A stretch of DNA of 37,383 nucleotides, taken from contig JADHWW010000110.1 in assembly GCA_016783285.1 (NCBI GenBank), forward strand, positions 1 to 37,383, read 5' to 3'. The position numbers and the translations under genes are program-made. Positions 7,328 to 15,217 of this stretch are shown here, piece after piece. The notes below the pieces were generated by a model. That model saw only the letters and a program-made list of their open reading frames with translations, ran no database searches and was not told the DNA's origin. The stretch comes from Anaerolineae bacterium (GTDB taxonomy: Bacteria > Chloroflexota > Anaerolineae > B4-G1). Every line of letters begins with the position of its first letter. The first letter of the stretch is position 1.

Positions 7328-8352
7328 CAGGGTTGCGTGGGTGGCGCAGGATGTTTGAGCACCCAGAGGTGCTCGGCCCGGGTGCAGAGTTCCTCGTAAC
7401 CGTGACGGCCCCGGTCGGTGACGACGCGAGCCAGGCTCTCCGGCACGGCCTCAATGGAGTTGAACGCGCCGCTGATGGCCCCTGTGATCGCGCCAGTGGT
7501 GTCCACGTCGCCGCCCTGGGCGATGACGAAGCGCACCGCCTCCCGGTAGTCGGCGGGAGTACGCAGAAAGGCGTAGAGGCACACGATAACGGTGGGGATG
7601 ACGAAGGGGCTTATGCCAGGCCAGTTGGGCTCCCGACCAGGTGAGAGCCCGGCGTAACGGATCTCCCGCGCAGCAGCAGGCTCATGTATCTCCAGCCAAT
7701 GGGGCAGATGCTCGATGAGGGCGGCGAACTCGGCGTGGTAGGGCCGCGCCAGACCGGCGACGAAAGCGATGAAGGCGTCGGTCTCTATCGCGTCGTGGCT
7801 GACGGCGTAGGCGACGGCGGCGGAGATGGCGACCGCCCCGGCCAGGCAGCGCGGGTCGGTGTGGGTGATGCGGCTCACGTCAGCAGCGGCCTGGGCCAGC
7901 GCGACAGGGTCGTCGTAGAGCCATAGCCCCAGCGGTGCGGTGCGCATCGCGGAGCCGTTGCCAGCCTGGGGGGCCGGGGCGCCCGACTCGCGCCAGGGGA
8001 CGCCGGCTATCAACCGCTGGACCGCCTCGGTGGTGGCCAATCCCCGCCCGACGACCTCGCCCTCGCGCCAGAGGGGGACGAAGCGGGCCGCGATGTTCTC
8101 GGGGTCCACCCGGCCTCGCTCGACCAGCGAGGCCAGAATGGCGCACATCATCTGCGAGTCGTCAGTGTACTGGCCGGGCGGGAAGAGACCGCAGGGGTGG
8201 GAAGTGAAATGGTCGGGGAAGGGGGTGACGGCGGCCGAGGTTTCCGCAGGCCCGCCCCCCTCGACAGGAAAACCCAGCGCGTCACCGACCGCCTGGCCGA
8301 GGATGCATCCGGTGAAACGGCTAACAGCTGGTATCGCAACTGTTACTGTCAT
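7327..8352 (-). CDS. ADP-ribosylglycohydrolase (DraG/ARH)-family protein
   Basis: 341 residues of the all-helical ADP-ribosylglycohydrolase fold, whose best-known members remove ADP-ribose from proteins using two metal ions. Visible motifs are GDALGFP (23-29), QYTDDSQM (61-68, metal ligands in the paired Asp), GNGSAMR (131-137), THTDP (163-167) and GGDVDTTGAI (280-289, C-terminal metal-binding Asp residues). All metal ligands appear present, so it is probably active. No nitrogenase or DraT partner is nearby and the substrate is unknown. The ATG at 8352 has a GAGGGAG site. Its stop overlaps the next start as TGATG. A promoter lies at 8399-8427. Confidence 0.88.
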   Translation of the reverse strand: MTVTVAIPAVSRFTGCILGQAVGDALGFPVEGGGPAETSAAVTPFPDHFTSHPCGLFPPGQYTDDSQMMCAILASLVERGRVDPENIAARFVPLWREGEVVGRGLATTEAVQRLIAGVPWRESGAPAPQAGNGSAMRTAPLGLWLYDDPVALAQAAADVSRITHTDPRCLAGAVAISAAVAYAVSHDAIETDAFIAFVAGLARPYHAEFAALIEHLPHWLEIHEPAAAREIRYAGLSPGREPNWPGISPFVIPTVIVCLYAFLRTPADYREAVRFVIAQGGDVDTTGAITGAISGAFNSIEAVPESLARVVTDRGRHGYEELCTRAEHLWVLKHPAPPTQP

Positions 8353-8398
8353 TTCTCCCTCGGCCTCCTACACGCTAACCCGCATTCGGTCTACGCCC

Positions 8399-8427
8399 AT
8401 TATATCCACTTCGTCTGCAATCCGCAA
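8399..8427 (-). promoter_or_regulatory. Promoter of the ADP-ribosylglycohydrolase-like gene
   Basis: On the minus strand TTGCGG (8422-8427) and a perfect TATAAT (8399-8404) have a 17-base spacer. The -35 hexamer lies inside a heptamer array. Confidence 0.55.
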
Positions 8428-8447
8428 CCTGAAATTTGTAGTCTGTA
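8413..8447. repeat. Heptanucleotide array (5 units) in the intergenic promoter region
   Basis: GTCTGCA, ATCCGCA, ACCTGAA, ATTTGTA, GTCTGTA: five degenerate 7-base units just downstream of the glycosyltransferase stop, overlapping the -35 region of the next gene. Confidence 0.6.
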
Positions 8448-8449
8448 AT

Positions 8450-9613
8450 TCAGCCCACCACGTCCCGGTATGCAGCAAGTGTCTCCTGCGCGGTGCGCTC
8501 CCAGGAGAAGCGGGCGGCCTGGACCAGCGCGCGGCGGCTTAGTTCCGCACGGAAGCCATCGTCGGTCGCCAGTTGGATCAGTGCGCCTGCCATCCCCTCA
8601 GCGTCATCCGGCGGTAGCAGCACCCCCGCATTGCCCACGACCTCGGGAATGGAAGCAGCGTCGCTGCCCACGACTGGCGTGCCACATGCCAGCGCCTCCA
8701 GTACGGGCAGGCCGAAGCCCTCGTAGCGACTGGGGAAGATGAACGCCACCGCACCCCGGTAGAGGGCAGGCTTGTCGGCCTCGTCCACGAAGCCGATAAA
8801 GCGCACGCATTGCTCATCTACTCCCTGCTCCCGGGCCAATCGGCGTGGATCAGGTGCGAAAGGAGTATCTCGTTTCGGCAGCCGTCCGGCGATGACCAGT
8901 GGGCACTCCTCGCCGATGGCCGGCCCGGCCCAGCAGTAGGTACCCAGTGCCGTGGCGACGTTCTTGCGCACGTCGAAGCCGCCCAGATAGAGCACATATC
9001 GCTCCGGCAGGGAGTAGCGCCGAAGGGGCTCGGTCGGGAGACCTTCGCCCAACGCGGGAGTCGGGGTGTAACGCTCGTCGGCGGCCAGGGTGACGACGCG
9101 CACGCGCCCGGCCGGCAGCCCCAGGTGGGTGACGATGTCCCGCCTGGAGGCCTCTGAGTCGGTGAGCACCAGTGCGCCGCTCTGAGCGGTGGCGCTGACC
9201 AGCGCAGTGTAGAGCCGCACCAGTGACCCACCCTGGTACTCACGCAGCAACAGCGGGATCAGGTCATGGATGGTGACGACGGTGGGAACGGAGGAGGTCA
9301 GCGGCGGGGCCCAGTACGGCACGTGTGCCACGTCGGCCTCCAGGTGACGGCAGGCGCTGGGGAAGGCGATCTGTTCGAACCAGACCTTCCTCAGGCTACC
9401 AGTTTCAGATTCCAGGTTCCAGGTTTCAGATTGGGTGCTGCGTGAAGCGTGAGGCGCGAAGCGTGAAACGCGAGACCTCCAACCCCTGGGTGTTACCAGC
9501 ACTATCTCCAGGTCCGGCGCGACCGCAGCCAGATGTTCCACCAGCCACCGGGTGTACTGCCCACTGCCGGTGGTGGGGCTATCCCAGAACCAGGCGTTGA
9601 CGGCGACGCGCAT
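8450..9613 (-). CDS. Glycosyltransferase family 4
   Basis: 387 residues in two Rossmann-like halves (GT-B fold). The N-terminal acceptor half begins [20 protein letters not shown] with the glycine-rich loop. The C-terminal donor half has the GT4 hallmark EGFGLPVLEALACGTPV (298-314) with the E-x7-E nucleotide-sugar-binding pattern. Retaining transfer from a nucleotide sugar to a glycan or lipid is expected; the substrate is unknown. I chose the ATG at 9613, which overlaps the galE stop as TGATG. Residues about 46-71 are encoded by a heptamer array and do not look like family sequence. The coupling to galE suggests a galactose-containing envelope glycan. Confidence 0.87.
   Translation of the reverse strand: MRVAVNAWFWDSPTTGSGQYTRWLVEHLAAVAPDLEIVLVTPRGWRSRVSRFAPHASRSTQSETWNLESETGSLRKVWFEQIAFPSACRHLEADVAHVPYWAPPLTSSVPTVVTIHDLIPLLLREYQGGSLVRLYTALVSATAQSGALVLTDSEASRRDIVTHLGLPAGRVRVVTLAADERYTPTPALGEGLPTEPLRRYSLPERYVLYLGGFDVRKNVATALGTYCWAGPAIGEECPLVIAGRLPKRDTPFAPDPRRLAREQGVDEQCVRFIGFVDEADKPALYRGAVAFIFPSRYEGFGLPVLEALACGTPVVGSDAASIPEVVGNAGVLLPPDDAEGMAGALIQLATDDGFRAELSRRALVQAARFSWERTAQETLAAYRDVVG
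9402..9478. repeat. Heptanucleotide array inside the glycosyltransferase gene (11 units)
   Basis: Seventy-seven bases hold a strict 7-base phase: GTTTCAG/ATTCCAG/GTTCCAG units, then GAAGCGT/GAGGCGC/GAAACGC units. They are translated as a Ser/Arg/Glu-rich stretch in the acceptor half of the enzyme. Confidence 0.82.
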
Positions 9614-10596
9614 CAGTCCCCATACCCGTGCGGATGCGTGCGGTGCCACTCCCAGGCGTGCTCGACGATAGTCCGCAGGTCAGGGTACTGCGGCTCCCAG
9701 CCCAGTTCACGCCGGATCTTCTCGCTGCTGGCGACCAACTCAGCCGCATCGCCGGGGCGACGGGGGCCGACCTCAGCCGGGATGGGGTGACCGGTCACCT
9801 CGCGGCAGGTCTCAATGACCTCTTTGACAGTAAACCCCTCGCCATTACCCAGGTTGTAGGTGCGGCTGCCCTCGTCGAGCGCCCCCAGAGCCAGGATGTG
9901 GGCCTGCGCCAGGTCAACCACGTGGATGTAGTCGCGCACGCAGGTGCCGTCGCGAGTGGGATAGTCGTCGCCGAAGATGGTGATCCTTTCGCGCTGGCCC
10001 AGCGGTACCTGCAGGGTGAGCGGAATCAAATGTGTCTCGGGATCGTGGTCCTCGCCCCGCTCGCCGGAGGGGGAGGCGCCGGCCGCGTTGAAGTAGCGCA
10101 GCGCCACGTAGTGGAAGCCGTAGATGTGGTCCAGCCAGTGGAGCAAGCGCTCCAGGATGTTCTTGGACTCGCCGTAGGGATTGGCGGGAATGATGCACTC
10201 CTCCTCGTCAATCGGTAGACGCTCCGGGTCGGCGAAGAGACTGGCGGAGGAGGAAAGGATGAAACGACGCACGTCGTGGGCGACCGCCTCCTGCAGCAGG
10301 TTCAGGCCATTGGTGACGTTGTCGCCCAGGTACTTGAAGGGCTGCTCCATAGATTCGCCCACCAGAGTGTGGGAGGCGAAGTGCATCACCGCATCAATGT
10401 CGTGGGTGTCGAACAGGGACCTGACGGCGGCCCGGTTGGCCAGATCCCCCTCGACGAAAGCAGCCTCTGGGTAGACGGCGGCCCGGTGGCCATAGTACAG
10501 GTTGTCGAAGACGACGACACCGTCGCTTTGCTTGATGAGTTCCTCAGTGACGATGCTGCCGATGTAGCCAGCGCCACCGGTGACGAGGATATTCAC
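9613..10596 (-). CDS. galE: UDP-glucose 4-epimerase
   Basis: 327 residues, the usual length for GalE. The enzyme interconverts UDP-glucose and UDP-galactose (or the N-acetyl forms) with bound NAD. It is an extended SDR: the NAD-binding GGAGYIGS starts at residue 7, the catalytic serine lies in SSSAS (115-119), the catalytic pair is Tyr141/Lys145 in YGESK, and [10 protein letters not shown] follows, typical of the family. The start is a GTG at 10594-10596 with AGGGGG 7 bases upstream. It heads the minus-strand glycan unit and is translationally coupled to the glycosyltransferase, probably supplying its sugar donor. Confidence 0.93.
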   Translation of the reverse strand: MNILVTGGAGYIGSIVTEELIKQSDGVVVFDNLYYGHRAAVYPEAAFVEGDLANRAAVRSLFDTHDIDAVMHFASHTLVGESMEQPFKYLGDNVTNGLNLLQEAVAHDVRRFILSSSASLFADPERLPIDEEECIIPANPYGESKNILERLLHWLDHIYGFHYVALRYFNAAGASPSGERGEDHDPETHLIPLTLQVPLGQRERITIFGDDYPTRDGTCVRDYIHVVDLAQAHILALGALDEGSRTYNLGNGEGFTVKEVIETCREVTGHPIPAEVGPRRPGDAAELVASSEKIRRELGWEPQYPDLRTIVEHAWEWHRTHPHGYGD

Positions 10597-10916
10597 GTGT
10601 AGACCCCCTTAATCTATTTGTCCCACTTCCGTACGCTCGCCGCTTTCGATTCGCTTCTCAAGCGTCGTTCGTAGTCCCCGTTGGGTCGTAGTCGCTTTCC
10701 TCCTCTTGCCCAATTCTAGCACAATCGCGCTATAAGGGAAACCCCCGCCGGAAGCTTCTCGTCAGGCAGGGATGAGTGTCCAACTGACGAGCGCCACAGC
10801 CAGGATCAACACCCCCCTGGACCACCAGCACCAACACCGTACGACGCAGTGGACTCCGTCACTTCTTGGCAGTGTTGGTGTTTTATCTTTTGACCGATCA
10901 GGGATAGGAGGCAAGG
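10597..10916. promoter_or_regulatory. Divergent intergenic region between galE and fabF
   Basis: These 320 bases hold no supported gene. For galE, TGC-TAGAAT on the minus strand (about 10712-10720) is a plausible extended -10. On the plus strand TATAAG (about 10730) could be a -10 with a TTGCCC 19 bases upstream. Before fabF there is a stem, CACCAACAC (10829-10837) with GTGTTGGTG (10872-10880), followed by TTTT. fabF has an AGGAGG site. Confidence 0.4.
10829..10884 (+). terminator. Hairpin plus T-tract in the fabF leader (possible attenuator)
   Basis: A perfect 9-bp stem CACCAACAC/GTGTTGGTG encloses about 34 bases containing a smaller AGTG/CACT stem. It is followed at once by TTTTATCTTTT and lies 32 bases before the fabF ATG. 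It could terminate or attenuate leader transcription. The long loop lowers confidence. Confidence 0.35.
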
Positions 10917-12164
10917 ATGAGAAAAAACGTGGTCATCACCGGCCTGGGCGCGGTCACGCCGCTGGGGAACGACGTGCCCACGCTATGGGAGGGACTGCTG
11001 GCGGGCCGCAGCGGTGTCGGTCCCATCACCCTGTTCAATCCGTCCCACCTGGAGGTACGGATCGCCGCCGAGGTCAAGGATTTCGACCCTGTGGCCCTCT
11101 TCGGCCACCGGCAGGCCCGCCGACACGACCGCTTCGCCATCTTCGCACTGGAAGCCGCCCGGCAGGCGCTAGCCGACGCGGGGCTGCAGTTCAAGGGAGA
11201 TGACGGGCGAGAGGCTGGCGTGCTCATCGGAACCGCCATCGGCGGTGTCCTCACTCTATTGAAGAACTACGACGTCCTCCAGATGTCCGGCCCCCGCCGC
11301 GTGAGCCCTCATATGGCACCGATGATGATGCCCAATGCCGCTTCTGCTACTGTCGCCATCACCTACGGTCTGCGAGGCCCTAATCTGTGTATAGCCTCCG
11401 CCTGCGCTACAGGCTCTCACGCCATCGGGGAAGCAGCGGAGGTGATCCGGCGGGGACACGCGGAGGTGATGATCTGCGGCGGAAGCGAGGCGGTCATCTG
11501 CCCTCTCACCCTCTCTGCCTTTAGGAACATGGGGGCGGTCTCCACCCGCAACGACGAGCCCGAGCGAGCCAGCCGCCCCTTCGACGCCGAACGGGATGGG
11601 TTTGTATTGGGGGAGGGAGCCGGAGCGCTGGTGCTGGAGAGCCTGGAGCATGCCCGGCAGCGCAGCGCCCGCATCTACTGTGAACTGGCCGGCTATGGAG
11701 CGACCGCCGACGCCTGGCACATCACCGCGCCGGAGGAGACGGGGCAGGGAGCGGCGTGGGCAATGGAACGGGCGCTCCACGACGCAGGCCTGTCCCCCGA
11801 GGAGGTGGACTACATCAACGCCCACGGTACCAGCACGCCCCTCAACGACTCCATAGAGACCCAGGCCATCCGCGCCGTCTTCGGCCCCCATGCCGACCGG
11901 CTGGCGGTCAGTTCCACCAAGTCCATGCTGGGTCACCTGATGGGAGCGGCGGGGGCGGTCGAGGCCATCGCCTGCGTCAAGAGCCTTGAGACCGGCTGGG
12001 TCCATCCGACTCTCAACTACGAGCATCCCGACCCGGAGTGCGACCTGGACTACGTGCCCAACCAGGCGCGACAGATGGAACCCCGGGTGGTCCTTTCCAA
12101 CTCCTTCGGCTTCGGCGGTCACAACGGGTGCCTTATCTTCCGCCGCTGGAAAGAAGCCACGTGA
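10917..12164 (+). CDS. fabF: Beta-ketoacyl-ACP synthase II
   Basis: 415 residues, the normal FabF length. It condenses malonyl-ACP with growing acyl-ACP in type II fatty-acid elongation. The thiolase-fold Cys-His-His triad is present: Cys163 in SACATGSHAI, His303 in NAHGTSTPLND and His340 in KSMLGHLMGAAG, with Lys335. The N-terminus MRKNVVITGLGAVTPLG is canonical. The ATG is preceded by AGGAGG at about 7 bases. Its stop overlaps the fabH GTG as GTGA, so the two synthases are co-translated. Confidence 0.95.
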   Translation: MRKNVVITGLGAVTPLGNDVPTLWEGLLAGRSGVGPITLFNPSHLEVRIAAEVKDFDPVALFGHRQARRHDRFAIFALEAARQALADAGLQFKGDDGREAGVLIGTAIGGVLTLLKNYDVLQMSGPRRVSPHMAPMMMPNAASATVAITYGLRGPNLCIASACATGSHAIGEAAEVIRRGHAEVMICGGSEAVICPLTLSAFRNMGAVSTRNDEPERASRPFDAERDGFVLGEGAGALVLESLEHARQRSARIYCELAGYGATADAWHITAPEETGQGAAWAMERALHDAGLSPEEVDYINAHGTSTPLNDSIETQAIRAVFGPHADRLAVSSTKSMLGHLMGAAGAVEAIACVKSLETGWVHPTLNYEHPDPECDLDYVPNQARQMEPRVVLSNSFGFGGHNGCLIFRRWKEAT

Positions 12165-13297
12165 AGGCCCATACCCATGTCGTCGGCTGGGGGAAGTACG
12201 TCCCGCGACGGGTGCTGACCAATGATGATCTCTCGCGGATGGTGGACACCTCCGACGGGTGGATCCACGCGCGGACCGGCATCCGTGAACGGCACATCGC
12301 CGAGGACGGTGAGACGACGGCCAGCATGGCGACCCAGGCCGCCCAGCAGGCGCTGGAGGTGGCGGGACTCAGCCCGGTCCAACTTGATCTGATCGTCGTC
12401 GCCACTGTAACGCCTGACTACCTCTTCCCCGCTACTGCCTGCCTGGTCCAGGACGCGCTGGGAGCCACCCGGGCTGTCGCCTTCGATCTGTCGGCGGGTT
12501 GCTCTGGTTTCGTCTACGGCCTCAGCGTCGCCGCGCACCTGCTGTCCGCCGATGTCTACCAGACGGCGCTAGTGATCGGCGCGGAGACCCTCTCCCGCAT
12601 CACCGACTGGACCGACCGGGCCACCTGCGTCCTGTTCGGCGACGGGGCTGGGGCGGTGGTCCTCCGGGCGGGCGAGAACGAGGGCGGGGTGCTCGCCACG
12701 GTCCTGGGAGCGGACGGTTCCGGCGGGGACCTCCTGCGGCTGCCGGCCGGCGGGAGCCGGATGCCGGCCTCCCATCGGACCGTGGCGGAGAGGTTGCACT
12801 TCATCCAGATGAAGGGGCGGGAGGTCTTCCGTTTCGCTGTGCGCGCCATACCCGCCGCCACGCGGGAGGTGCTGGAGGAGGCCGGGCTCTCGCTGGCCGA
12901 TCTGAACCTGCTGATCCCCCACCAGGCCAACCAGCGTATCATCGAGGCGGCGGCTCGGTCCCTGGGCCTGCCCCCCGAGGGGGTCTACAGCAACCTGGAA
13001 CGATACGGCAACACCTCCGCCGCCTCTATCCCCATCGCCCTGAGCGAAGCGGTGGAGGAAGGCCGTATCCGGCCGGGCGACCTGGTGGTCTGTGTGGGAT
13101 TCGGCGCGGGGTTGACCTGGGGTGCAGCGGCCATCCGCTGGACCCGCCCGCAGCCAGCGCCAGCCCCGCTCTGGCGGCGGTTCTTGCGCCGCCTGCGCTA
13201 CAACCTGGCCGCGCTCCGCTCCTGGCTGCGACGGTTGTTGCGACGGCTGGCCGCCCTCTGGGTGCGGGATGTCCTGGACGATGGACGGGGGATGTGA
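12161..13297 (+). CDS. fabH: Beta-ketoacyl-ACP synthase III with an unusual basic C-terminal tail
   Basis: FabH starts fatty-acid synthesis by condensing an acyl-CoA with malonyl-ACP. The catalytic Cys114 (SAGCSGFVYG), His254 (IPHQANQRI) and Asn284 (YGNTSAASIP) are all present. I chose the GTG at 12161, which overlaps the fabF stop as GTGA and starts exactly at the family N-terminus. The frame extends upstream only within fabF. The protein is 378 residues, against about 320-335 for typical FabH. The excess is a C-terminal tail (331-378) with about twelve arginines spaced among Leu/Trp/Ala, like an amphipathic helix. Membrane or nucleic-acid association of the tail is inference. Confidence 0.92.
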   Translation: MKAHTHVVGWGKYVPRRVLTNDDLSRMVDTSDGWIHARTGIRERHIAEDGETTASMATQAAQQALEVAGLSPVQLDLIVVATVTPDYLFPATACLVQDALGATRAVAFDLSAGCSGFVYGLSVAAHLLSADVYQTALVIGAETLSRITDWTDRATCVLFGDGAGAVVLRAGENEGGVLATVLGADGSGGDLLRLPAGGSRMPASHRTVAERLHFIQMKGREVFRFAVRAIPAATREVLEEAGLSLADLNLLIPHQANQRIIEAAARSLGLPPEGVYSNLERYGNTSAASIPIALSEAVEEGRIRPGDLVVCVGFGAGLTWGAAAIRWTRPQPAPAPLWRRFLRRLRYNLAALRSWLRRLLRRLAALWVRDVLDDGRGM

Positions 13298-13298
13298 G

Positions 13299-13331
13299 CC
13301 TGCTCCTTGGCCTGGGGTGTGACGGAGCAGG
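13299..13331. terminator. Possible terminator hairpin after fabH
   Basis: CCTGCTCC (13299-13306) and GGAGCAGG (13324-13331) form a perfect 8-bp stem with a 17-base loop directly after the fabH stop. There is no T-tract, so intrinsic termination is uncertain. It sits between convergent fabH and plsC. Confidence 0.35.
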
Positions 13332-13398
13332 AGGGGTGTTAGTGCCGGGTAGCGGGCGTAGGAGATTGGGACCCGGCCAGGCGTCGCCTCGCAGGCCT

Positions 13399-14139
13399 TC
13401 AGCCTTCGGGCGCATCGGCCCAGGGATAAATCTCCGTCCCCTGGGCGGCAGCGCGGATAGCCGGATCATCTGAATAATGACCGCGCCGCTCTGGGGAAAT
13501 CAGATCCGCAATGTGCCGCATGATCTCGTGGCCGATGGCCTCCAACTGCTGGCGACGTGCTCGTCCCCGGCCCGTCGCGCGGAAGGGACCAAAAGGCTTG
13601 CCGATCCGCACCGTGACGCGGGCACGCCGCCCCTTGCGGAGGCGCGGGAAGACGTCGAGCAAACCATCAAAGCCCATCGGGAGAATCCGCGCGCCGGTCC
13701 GGACGGCCAGGAAGGCCACGCCCGGACGCGCCGGGCGCAACACCGTCGCCCAGTTACCGGCTTCCGGGAAGATCCCCAGCACGCCACCCTGCGCTAACAC
13801 TGACTCCGCAGCCCGCAGCGCGTACCGCGAGGCTGTGCCCCGGTAGACAGGGTAGTACCCCCAGAGTTTGGGGATCCAGGTCACCGAAGCGGGCGCGTTG
13901 GGCATCTGAAAGCCCCCTACAAACTCCAGCGGCCAGGGGGTCACCCGCACCATCGCCACCGGGTCTATAAAACTGAAGTGATTGGCGACGACCAACAGCG
14001 GGCCTCCCTTGGGGAGATTCTCCCGACCGATGACCTGCAAATCAGTGAGCACCGCAAGGGACACGTAGGCCAGCCGCCGCAACAGACCGCGGATCAAACG
14101 CCGTCGCGGATACTGGAACTCGGGGTCAACTCTCTCCAT
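13399..14139 (-). CDS. plsC: 1-acyl-sn-glycerol-3-phosphate acyltransferase family protein
   Basis: 246 residues. PlsC acylates lysophosphatidic acid at the membrane to make phosphatidic acid. The catalytic HX4D motif is NHFSFID (53-59, His54/Asp59). A PVYRG-like block lies near residues 97-101, and FPEAGN (124-129) stands where most members have FPEGT. A hydrophobic stretch near residues 22-33 fits membrane attachment. I chose the ATG at 14139 (MERVDPEFQY). No Shine-Dalgarno is visible, but a promoter ends 6 bases before it, suggesting a leaderless mRNA. It converges on fabF-fabH, consistent with a lipid locus. Weaker alternative: another PlsC-like acyltransferase. Confidence 0.85.
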   Translation of the reverse strand: MERVDPEFQYPRRRLIRGLLRRLAYVSLAVLTDLQVIGRENLPKGGPLLVVANHFSFIDPVAMVRVTPWPLEFVGGFQMPNAPASVTWIPKLWGYYPVYRGTASRYALRAAESVLAQGGVLGIFPEAGNWATVLRPARPGVAFLAVRTGARILPMGFDGLLDVFPRLRKGRRARVTVRIGKPFGPFRATGRGRARRQQLEAIGHEIMRHIADLISPERRGHYSDDPAIRAAAQGTEIYPWADAPEG

Positions 14140-14145
14140 AATTGG

Positions 14146-14174
14146 ATTGTATCCTGCTCTGCTCCTCCCGTCAA
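14146..14174 (-). promoter_or_regulatory. Promoter of plsC, placed for a leaderless transcript
   Basis: On the minus strand TTGACG (14169-14174) and TACAAT (14146-14151) have a 17-base spacer. The A of the plsC ATG is the seventh base after the -10, the usual distance to transcription start. Confidence 0.6.
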
Positions 14175-14392
14175 ACTGCAGTCCTTCATTGCTCTCTACC
14201 AAATTCCCCGGCTGAACAGCCGTTGACGGCAAGCGAGTATTTCTCCTCAACTCAGTGACGGATCACCTCGAAGGTTGTCTTCTCTGAACATCGTATCAAA
14301 TCGTAGTAGTACATTCAGATCGCCGGTGGCACGGTAAGCCCCAGTCAGGAAGGCTTCGGTACCGTTCATCCACCATCCGACAACGCCCAGTC

Positions 14393-15217
14393 TCACGACA
14401 CCCCTTCCAGCAGCCGGTGCAGCGCGGCCCGCTCATCGGGGCCCAAAGAGGCCAGCGCCGTTTCGTCTCCCGCCAGAATCGCCTGCCCCAGCTTTGAGCG
14501 CCGAAACGCGGCCAAGTCCTCCTCGAAGGGGGTCCCCACCGTGTGCCTGTGCACGATACGGCCATCCCGCATGATCAGGATGCGGTCGGTCTGCCGGGCC
14601 ACCGCCGGGTCGTGGGTCACGACGATAACGGTGGCGCCCAACTCCTGGTTCAGTTGGTGCATCAAACCGATCACCTCCGCGCCGCTCTGGGAGTCCAGGT
14701 CACCGGTGGGCTCGTCGGCCAGGATCAGCGCGGGCTCGTTCGCCAGCGAACGGGCGATAGCCACCCGCTGCCGCTCGCCGCCGGATAGTTGATTGGGCAA
14801 GTGGTTCATCCGCTCCGCCAGTCCTACCAGTCCCAATAATTTCGTTGCCCTCTTGCGACGGGCCCGCGCGTTAATAGACTGGCCCCGCATCGGCACCTCC
14901 ACGTTCTCACGGGCGGTCAGCGTGGGGATCAGGTTGTGCAACTGGAAGACGAACCCGACGGTGCGGGCGCGAAAGGCATCCAGATCGCGCACTCCTGCCA
15001 GGTCCTGCCCGTTGACCAGGGTCTGCCCACTAGTGGGACGATCGAGGGCGCCGATCATGTTGAGCAGCGTGGACTTGCCACTGCCCGACGGCCCCATCAC
15101 GGCCACGAACTCCCCCCGCCCGATGTGCAGGTTGACCCCGTCCAGCGCCCGCACCTCCGTTCCATCTCCGTAAACCTTCACCAAATCGCGAGTCTCAACA
15201 ATGATCTCATCTTTCAC
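14393..15217 (-). CDS. ABC transporter ATP-binding protein (LolD/MacB type)
   Basis: 274 residues, a complete nucleotide-binding domain: Walker A GPSGSGKST (42-50), signature LSGGERQR (144-151), Walker B with catalytic Glu LADEPTGDLD (166-175), and the H-loop VVTHDP. Together with the FtsX-type permeases and the HlyD-type adaptor it belongs to the MacB/LolD exporter class, which uses ATP mechanically rather than for classical import. A C-terminal tail of about 45 residues follows the core. The start is GTG, overlapping the adaptor stop as GTGA. It is the last gene of the long methyltransferase operon and the only ATPase for two permeases. Confidence 0.93.
   Translation of the reverse strand: MKDEIIVETRDLVKVYGDGTEVRALDGVNLHIGRGEFVAVMGPSGSGKSTLLNMIGALDRPTSGQTLVNGQDLAGVRDLDAFRARTVGFVFQLHNLIPTLTARENVEVPMRGQSINARARRKRATKLLGLVGLAERMNHLPNQLSGGERQRVAIARSLANEPALILADEPTGDLDSQSGAEVIGLMHQLNQELGATVIVVTHDPAVARQTDRILIMRDGRIVHRHTVGTPFEEDLAAFRRSKLGQAILAGDETALASLGPDERAALHRLLEGVS

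Noticed and set aside
14175..14392. Possible gene between plsC and the ATPase gene
   Set aside because: Only short frames without ribosome sites or recognisable protein sequence; no clear terminator was found either.
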